Assembly (NCBI GenBank): GCA_963790775.1
Contig: CAWBPR010000008.1
Span: forward strand, 372,001 to 436,000
Source: JASJBU01 sp963790775
Lineage (GTDB): Bacteria > Pseudomonadota > Gammaproteobacteria > Chromatiales > Chromatiaceae
Length of the DNA stretch: 64,000 nucleotides
Reading direction: 5' to 3'
Each line of letters begins with the position of its first letter. The stretch's first letter is position 1. Under the pieces are notes generated by a model. It was not told where the DNA came from. It did no database searches and saw only the letters and a program-made list of their open reading frames with translations. Below are positions 58,710 to 64,000 of this stretch, one piece after another. Position numbers and translations under genes: made by a program.

Positions 58710-61022
58710 TCATCGAAAGGCAGCTTGAATGTGTGAGGCAAACTCGTTGGCCGGCTTAAAACCGACGACTCTGTAGTTACGTTTCTCCGCACCATCAGCG
58801 CCATAAAAAATGATCGCAGGGGGGCCGGGCAGTCCGAAGTGACCTTGCAGCAGTGCCTGATCCATCTCATCATTGGCAGTCACATCTGCCTGCAAGAGGA
58901 CGGTATCTCGAAGTGCCTTGATGACCTCTGGGTCAGAGAAGGTGTATTTTTCCATCTCCTTGCATGAGACGCACCAGTCCGCATAGAAGTCTAGCATGAC
59001 AGTGGTTCCTTTGGCGCTGGCGCTGGCGACCTCGCGCCGCAGGTCATCCAGGGTCTTGATACGCTGGAACACCAATTCCTGCTCAGTGTGCCCGTTGCCG
59101 GACGCAATGGCCAGCCCTCGCAGTGGCTGCAGGGTATCCTTGCCGCCGGCAGCGGCGCCGATCAGCATCAACGCCCCATAGATCAGAAACACGACCCCGA
59201 CGCCCTTCCATAATTTCTGCCATCCTCCGGCTTCGATTTCCAGGTGACGCAGTGCGCCCATGTAGATCGCTGAGACAACCAGCAGCACGCCCCAGAGAAA
59301 CAGAGCGATGTCTGCCGGGATGATGCGCTCCAGCATGAGGATGGCAACGCCGAGCAGGGCAACGCCAAACACCGCTTTGACCGCATCCATCCAGCTGCCG
59401 GCGCGGGGCAGCAGCTTGCCGGCGGATGCGCCGATCGCGATAAGCGGTGCTCCCATGCCCATGCTGAGGGCGAACAGCGCCAGACCGCCAAGCATGGCGT
59501 CGCCAGTCTGTCCGATATAGATCAGGGCGCCGGCCAGTGGCGGAGCCACGCAGGGACCCACGATAAGGGCGGAAAGAAAACCCATGATCGCGACACCGAT
59601 CAGGGTGCCTCCCTGCTGTTTATTACTGATCTCAGCAAGCTTGCTTTGCAGGCTGCTGGGCAGTTGCAGTTCATAGAAGCCAAACATGGACAGGGCCAGC
59701 AGCACAAACACGCCGGCGAATGAACTCAGTATCCAGGGATTTTGGAAAGCGGCCTGTAGATTGCCGCCAAACAATCCCGCCAGAACGCCGGCGACGGTAT
59801 AGGTGAGCGCCATTGCCAGCACATAGACCAGTGACAGAGTGAATGCCTTGCGGGTGGTGATAGTCTTTCCCTGTCCCGCGATAATGCCGGAGAGGATCGG
59901 GATCATGGGGAATATGCAGGGGGTAAAGGCGAGCCCCAGTCCCAACAGGAAAAAAATCCCGATCACCGCCAGGATAGAGCTGTCGGCAAGCGTGGCGGCA
60001 ATTTCGTCGACTTCCGAAAGAGATTCGTTAGCTGCAGGTGTTGACGGGATGCCGGCATCGCTTTGAGGCGGCAGCTCGGTCGCTTCAGCGGTAGATATGG
60101 CGGGTAGCGTGAGGTTGAATTGCTTGCTGATGGGGGGATAACAGATTCCCAGTTCTGCACAGCCCTGGTAATCGGCCTGCAGAATAATCGGGGTGTCATC
60201 TGTCGTGCTGCGCAGCAGGGGCAGCCGGAGGTCGATCTGCTGATGATAGACGGCTACGTCCCCAATGGTTCCATCCGGCTTGACCGTGTCTTTTTTGATT
60301 TCAGCGTCGGGTAGTTGATAGTCACCGATGACAACCCCGGTTGCATCGAGTAGTCGCAGTTCGATCTTGTCCTGATAGAGATAGGTGCCATCCGCAATAT
60401 TCCAGAGCAGGCGCAAGTGGGCGCCATCCTCTACTACGGCGCTGAGTTGGTAGGCTTCATCCGGGGGCAGGATTTCGTCTTCCGGGTTGTCAAAGAGTCT
60501 CCCCCCGCCGTTGTCCAGCAGGTTTGTCAGTGATTCTGCGGATGCTCTGGAAGTCTCGCCAAGTGGTGCTGTCGAGGAAGGTTGCAATGCCAGCGCTATC
60601 TTCTGGAGATGGGGTGGAAAACAGATGCCTTGATCGGCGCAACCCTGGGAGCGAGCCTGCAGGTTGATGCTCTCCGGTGAGCCGGGGCTGCGCTGCACGG
60701 GAATGCGGGCGGTGACTGAGCCGCGGTAGATGGCGACATCACCAAAAAACTCGTCATGCTTAATCTTAGCCTCGGGCAGGCTGGGTTCCTCAAGGTCGAC
60801 TCCGGGCGTATCGCTTTCAAAGCGTATCTTGTCACGGTACATGTAGTAGCCATCAGCGATTTGCCACTCGACGATCAGATGGTCTGGACCATCGGCTCGG
60901 CCCTTGATCTGAAAGGCCTGATCGGGCATCAGCAGGTCATCTTCATTCCAGTTGTCCTGGGGGAAGGCGCTCAGGCTGGTCAAAATGAGGAGTAGAAATG
61001 TCAGGAATTTGTTAAAATGCAT
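58710..61022 (-). CDS. dsbD: Thiol:disulfide interchange protein DsbD with duplicated N-terminal domain
   Basis: 770-aa transmembrane reductant carrier moving electrons from cytosolic thioredoxin to periplasmic thiols. A signal peptide is followed by two successive DsbD-alpha domains, each with a CxxxxxC pair (Cys128/Cys134 and Cys288/Cys294). The transmembrane domain keeps its two cysteines (FTPCIFPMIP and VGPCVAPPLAG), and a C-terminal thioredoxin-like domain carries DWCVSCKEME. E. coli DsbD is 565 aa with one alpha domain, so the extra ~160 residues come from the duplication. It overlaps cutA by 22 bp, the E. coli gene order. Confidence 0.93.
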   Translation of the reverse strand: MHFNKFLTFLLLILTSLSAFPQDNWNEDDLLMPDQAFQIKGRADGPDHLIVEWQIADGYYMYRDKIRFESDTPGVDLEEPSLPEAKIKHDEFFGDVAIYRGSVTARIPVQRSPGSPESINLQARSQGCADQGICFPPHLQKIALALQPSSTAPLGETSRASAESLTNLLDNGGGRLFDNPEDEILPPDEAYQLSAVVEDGAHLRLLWNIADGTYLYQDKIELRLLDATGVVIGDYQLPDAEIKKDTVKPDGTIGDVAVYHQQIDLRLPLLRSTTDDTPIILQADYQGCAELGICYPPISKQFNLTLPAISTAEATELPPQSDAGIPSTPAANESLSEVDEIAATLADSSILAVIGIFFLLGLGLAFTPCIFPMIPILSGIIAGQGKTITTRKAFTLSLVYVLAMALTYTVAGVLAGLFGGNLQAAFQNPWILSSFAGVFVLLALSMFGFYELQLPSSLQSKLAEISNKQQGGTLIGVAIMGFLSALIVGPCVAPPLAGALIYIGQTGDAMLGGLALFALSMGMGAPLIAIGASAGKLLPRAGSWMDAVKAVFGVALLGVAILMLERIIPADIALFLWGVLLVVSAIYMGALRHLEIEAGGWQKLWKGVGVVFLIYGALMLIGAAAGGKDTLQPLRGLAIASGNGHTEQELVFQRIKTLDDLRREVASASAKGTTVMLDFYADWCVSCKEMEKYTFSDPEVIKALRDTVLLQADVTANDEMDQALLQGHFGLPGPPAIIFYGADGAEKRNYRVVGFKPANEFASHIQAAFR

Positions 61023-61330
61023 TGTTCAACCCAATTGAGGTATTCATTCAGACCCTGTTCTACAGGGACTGCAATAATCTCAGGAAGTTCATAGGGATGC
61101 AGTGACCGGATCAGCGTTTCAAGCTTCTGGTATTGAGCCTGGGTGGTCTTGATCAGCAGCAGCAGTTCATCATTTGATTCGATTTTTCCCTTCCAGCGAT
61201 AGACGGAAGTGATTGGTGAAGTGATGTTGACGCAGGCAGCGACTCCCTGGTCCACCAGTTGTTCGGCGATGCTGAGCGCAGTCCCGTGGTCCGGGACTGT
61301 GCATAAGGCGAGAAGCAGTTGAGTCGGCAT
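61001..61330 (-). CDS. cutA: Divalent-cation tolerance protein CutA
   Basis: 109-aa trimeric protein of the CutA1 family, close to E. coli CutA in length (112 aa). Blocks: LCTVPDHGTALSIAEQLVDQGVAACVNI, TSVYRWKGKIES, LLLIKTTQAQYQKLE and HPYELPEIIAVPVEQG. The family binds copper in vitro, but its cellular role is unclear. The start is ATG 61330, giving the usual MPTQLLLALCTVP; upstream frame to 61429 is not family-like. It ends inside the dsbD start region, so both are co-transcribed. Confidence 0.93.
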   Translation of the reverse strand: MPTQLLLALCTVPDHGTALSIAEQLVDQGVAACVNITSPITSVYRWKGKIESNDELLLLIKTTQAQYQKLETLIRSLHPYELPEIIAVPVEQGLNEYLNWVEQCILTNS

Positions 61331-61521
61331 GGCGGAAAGATACTCTAAATCGAAGGGAGGGAACAGGGAGCTGTAGACTGATCTGGCTAAAATAAGTGCT
61401 GATCTGTTGTGATAATCGTTAAACTCCATTTTTTATCCGGCCAAGACATGACGATGGCAATGGTTGAAATAATCGGTCGCTGCAGCGAGTCGGCTGTCTG
61501 GGTTTAATCTGAGTGTGATAT

Positions 61522-61938
61522 ATGCATGTTCGTGCGATTTTAATGGCCATACTGCTGGCCTGTGGATTGACAGGCGTCTTGTTGCTGCTGGGAAAGGCAC
61601 TGGATGTTGGCGCCCTTGGCGCGCCCCAGTTCCTGATTCTCTTTGGCTTGTGGCTCTTGCCGGGCTACTTCGCGGCGACCCGTGCCGCCGATGCCGGGAT
61701 TCTGCACGGTTTGTTGGCAGGCCTGTTGGGCATGATTGTTATTTTTATCGGTATGGCTCTGGCGGCAAATCTGCAAATCCTGCCTTTTGACCCATACAGT
61801 CAAAAATCTCCCCTCATCTTCATTATATTGGCAGGCTTTTGGGGTTCTATCGGCGGTATGATTGTGGATATTGTTCGTCTGATCAAGGCAAAAAGAGCTG
61901 TAAATGAAGCCAGGAACCACCCTTCAGGTTCAGCTTGA
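61522..61938 (+). CDS. Small integral membrane protein of unknown function
   Basis: 138-aa protein with about four hydrophobic helices (near 5-25, 35-52, 60-85 and 98-118) and a short polar C-terminal tail. I do not recognise the family. Gly- and Leu-rich helices and a PGYFAATRAADAGILHG loop are its main features. The ATG at 61522 is preceded by only a weak site. It is followed by fxsA on the same strand after 91 bp and is divergent from cutA. Confidence 0.6.
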   Translation: MHVRAILMAILLACGLTGVLLLLGKALDVGALGAPQFLILFGLWLLPGYFAATRAADAGILHGLLAGLLGMIVIFIGMALAANLQILPFDPYSQKSPLIFIILAGFWGSIGGMIVDIVRLIKAKRAVNEARNHPSGSA

Positions 61939-62029
61939 GGGCTTCCTTTCTATGGAGGCAGGTACTGGTAATTTTGCCGATTATTCTGGCCGGTTGTTCA
62001 ATTGAACAAGGCGGCGTAAGCTCGTGCAT

Positions 62030-62476
62030 ATGAATCCACTCCTGATCTTTTTGCTGCTGTTTGTCGGCATCCCTTTGGTCGAGCTCTATTTTTTGATTCA
62101 GGTTGGGTCGGAGATAGGTGCGTTTTCGACCATTTTTCTAACCATTTTTACCGCGCTGGTAGGTGGTTGGATGGTCAGGGCACAGGGTTTTTCAACCATC
62201 ATGCGAGTGCGGGAGACCATCGATCGTGGCGAGGTGCCTGCGCTTGAGATGATGGAGGGAAGCGTGCTGCTGGTGTGTGGTTTCATGCTCCTCTTGCCGG
62301 GATTTATTACTGATGCAGTCGGCTTTATTTTTCTCATTCCTCCACTGCGGCGATGGCTGTTAAGTGCCGGTTTACGCGGGGCAGGTGTGATGCGACCGGC
62401 CAGACCGGGGCAAACCGGTAGTGCCGATAAAAACCAAAAAATCATTGAAGGCGAATATCGGCGGGAAGACGATTAA
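62030..62476 (+). CDS. fxsA: FxsA-family membrane protein
   Basis: 148-aa inner-membrane protein. FxsA in E. coli relieves exclusion of phage T7 by the F plasmid when overproduced; the normal role is unknown. Blocks: IPLVELYFLIQVGSEIGAF, TALVGGWMVRAQGFST and LLVCGFMLLLPGFITDAVGFIFLIPPLR (split), all typical. The start is ATG 62030; a GTG two codons earlier is possible. The cutA-dsbD and fxsA genes are neighbours in many gammaproteobacteria. Confidence 0.92.
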   Translation: MNPLLIFLLLFVGIPLVELYFLIQVGSEIGAFSTIFLTIFTALVGGWMVRAQGFSTIMRVRETIDRGEVPALEMMEGSVLLVCGFMLLLPGFITDAVGFIFLIPPLRRWLLSAGLRGAGVMRPARPGQTGSADKNQKIIEGEYRREDD

Positions 62477-62651
62477 TCAGGATCTCCACGCCTTTCTCGA
62501 TGCTGCCGCCAGCAGTTACTTTTTAAGACGCCCTGCGAACCACTCCATTCCCGATGGCAGGATAAGGCCGGCCGCCTGTTCAAGATAGATTTTTTATGGC
62601 CGCTAAAAACCTGGATCGTACCTTTAAATATGTGTTTTTAGTGAGTGCCGG

Positions 62652-64000
62652 ATGCCATTGATTGAACAGGATGCTCAGCATCAGATTACTTCTGACCTTG
62701 TTAATCTGCTGTACAATGGAACATGGGCAACCATCATTACTTCGCTGATTGTGGCGCTGATTTTTGCCATGATCCAGTCGGTTCAGGCCGAATGGGGCAG
62801 TCTGGCGGTTTGGTATGGTGCGCTGGCTAGCGTATTGCTGGGCAGAGGCCTGCTCGAACGCAGGTTTACAGAACAAGGGCCGACTGTGCAAGACCTGTCT
62901 GCCTGGTTATGGCGCTATCGAATCGGTGTGTTTGTTACCGGGCTGGTATTCGGTAGTACCAGTTTTCTCTTCTATCCCCAGGATGCGGTGACCTATCAGG
63001 TGTTTACCGTGCTGTTGCTGGCTGGATTGTCGGCGGGCGCCCTCGTGGTGCTGGTTTCCGATTTTATCTCATTCGTTATCTACAGCAGTTCACTGCTCAT
63101 ACCGGTAATTGCGGTGACAGCAGGCTATGGCGATAAGCTGCATATCGGCATGGCGCTGCTCGTGACGGCTTTTTATCTTCTGTTAATGCGTTCCAGTCAA
63201 CGCATGAATAGTCTTGTCGATTCCTCGCTGCGTTTGAGATATGAAAATCGAGCTCTACTGGAGAATCTGGAAAAGGAGAAGAATCGCCTTGATAACCGTT
63301 TAGGGAGGATACTCAATGACAGCTCCAATGAAATCTATGTCTTGGATGCGGATACGCTCAATTGCCTCCAGGTCAATGTCGGTGCGATCCGGAATTTGGG
63401 CTATTCCGCGGATGAGTTGGCGGTTATGGGGCTGCCGGATATCTTGGTAAGCTTTAGGCGCGCAGATTTTGACCTGTTGGTACAGCCGCTGTTTGACGTT
63501 ACGGAGGAGTCGGTTTTCTACAGCGGTAAACATCGGCGCAAAGATGGCGACAGATATGATGTGGAGGCGAGGTTACGGCTGTCTACCGAAGAGGTGCCTC
63601 CTGTATTCGTCGTCACGGTACTGGACATAACCGAGCGGAAAGAGTCGCAACGTAAACTCATCCAGCAGGCAAATTTCGACCAGTTGACCAAGCTTCCCAA
63701 CCGATATTTTATGTTGTCCCGTATTGATAGCGCATTTGCCCGCGCCAGACGGGAAAAGCAGAAAGTGGCGCTGTTGTTTATGGATCTGGACAATTTTAAA
63801 ACCATCAATGACACACTGGGACACAATATCGGTGACGAACTGCTGAAACATGCAGCTAACCGGATCCGTTCCGTATTGCGTGTATCCGATACGCCTGCCC
63901 GTCTGGGTGGTGACGAATTCCTGGTGATGCTTGAAGGGCTCGAGAGGGCAGGTCAGGCGGATGTAGTGGCGCGTAAGCTGGTCAGTTGTTTTGAAAAGCC
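62652..64000 (+). CDS. Membrane PAS-GGDEF diguanylate cyclase (3' end beyond window)
   Basis: At least 449 codons. Several hydrophobic segments within residues 30-190 form a membrane sensor region. A short coiled stretch (YENRALLENLEKEKNRLDN) leads to a PAS domain beginning ILNDSSNEIYVLDADTLNCLQVN, then LTKLPNRYFML and the GGDEF domain. The motif RLGGDEFLVML is intact and has an RxxD inhibitory site (RVSD) five residues before it, so active cyclase is expected. The frame is open at the right edge, and an EAL domain may follow. The start at ATG 62652 lacks a strong ribosome-binding site. Confidence 0.85.
   Translation, partial: MPLIEQDAQHQITSDLVNLLYNGTWATIITSLIVALIFAMIQSVQAEWGSLAVWYGALASVLLGRGLLERRFTEQGPTVQDLSAWLWRYRIGVFVTGLVFGSTSFLFYPQDAVTYQVFTVLLLAGLSAGALVVLVSDFISFVIYSSSLLIPVIAVTAGYGDKLHIGMALLVTAFYLLLMRSSQRMNSLVDSSLRLRYENRALLENLEKEKNRLDNRLGRILNDSSNEIYVLDADTLNCLQVNVGAIRNLGYSADELAVMGLPDILVSFRRADFDLLVQPLFDVTEESVFYSGKHRRKDGDRYDVEARLRLSTEEVPPVFVVTVLDITERKESQRKLIQQANFDQLTKLPNRYFMLSRIDSAFARARREKQKVALLFMDLDNFKTINDTLGHNIGDELLKHAANRIRSVLRVSDTPARLGGDEFLVMLEGLERAGQADVVARKLVSCFEK

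Noticed and set aside
58531..58713. Short frames between aroQ and dsbD
   Set aside because: No ribosome-binding site, no motif, and composition unlike the neighbours; left as non-coding.
1..64000. CRISPR arrays, prophage genes, insertion sequences
   Set aside because: No regularly spaced direct repeats, no transposase, integrase or phage structural motifs were seen in any gene examined.

Overview
The window is 64 kb of a compact gammaproteobacterial chromosome, most likely from a sulfur-oxidising, autotrophic lineage (Chromatiales / Sedimenticolaceae-like, free-living or symbiotic). The organism assignment is inference from gene content. The evidence is a QmoA-type flavoprotein at the left edge (electron transfer with APS reductase), a CbbQ/CbbO-type AAA+/VWA pair, and housekeeping blocks in typical gammaproteobacterial order (rpe-gph-trp, crp-osmC, rpoN-hpf-ptsN, lpt-kds, rplM-rpsI, aroQ-accBC-prmA-dusB-fis-purHD, cutA-dsbD-fxsA). 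No phage, transposase, CRISPR array or obvious foreign island was seen.

Regions, left to right. 1-8.4 kb: qmoA (cut by the window edge), a receiver-PAS-PAS-GGDEF-EAL protein, then a three-gene set of CbbQ-like AAA+ ATPase, exported alpha/beta hydrolase with a beta-rich tail, and CbbO/NorD-like VWA protein. 8.5-24.7 kb is the accessory-looking part. It holds a MlaC-like protein, a retropepsin-like protease, a Lys-rich HU protein, a chalcone-isomerase-like protein, gamma-glutamyltransferase, and a ~1640-residue protein (two cNMP domains, degenerate rhodanese, coiled coil) interrupted by a frameshift. A frameshifted PfkB kinase overlapping a Rieske protein, Tas, a CbiM-like membrane protein, two palindromic repeat units, DjlA, DUF350, a lytic transglycosylase and a DUF3530 hydrolase follow. 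24.9-34.3 kb: rpe, gph, a candidate Trp leader peptide, trpE-G-D-C, a small lipoprotein, crp, and osmC / DUF885-like / VOC genes.

34.4-44.6 kb, minus strand: a regulatory phosphotransferase system (ptsI, ptsH, frameshifted EIIA, rapZ, hprK, ptsN) followed by hpf, rpoN, lptB, lptA, lptC, kdsC and kdsD. This links nitrogen/carbon signalling, sigma-54 and LPS export with Kdo synthesis. 44.6-46.3 kb, plus strand: a promoter-terminator unit, rplM-rpsI, tRNA-Gln and a decayed tRNA-Gln 3' remnant with its own terminator. 46.4-61.3 kb, minus strand: glgP, vanZ-like, purD, purH, fis, dusB, a zinc-ribbon membrane protein, prmA, accC, accB, aroQ, dsbD (with a duplicated N-terminal domain) and cutA. 61.5-64 kb, plus strand: a small membrane protein, fxsA and a truncated membrane PAS-GGDEF protein.

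Three genes (coiled-coil giant, PfkB kinase, PTS EIIA) are each broken by exactly one apparent extra base. Either these are real lesions or the consensus has insertion errors. No single previously undescribed system is proven. The best candidates for a closer look are the hydrolase embedded between CbbQ- and CbbO-like genes, the cNMP/rhodanese/coiled-coil giant, the trpE leader peptide, the short promoter-terminator unit ahead of rplM, and the double-headed DsbD.
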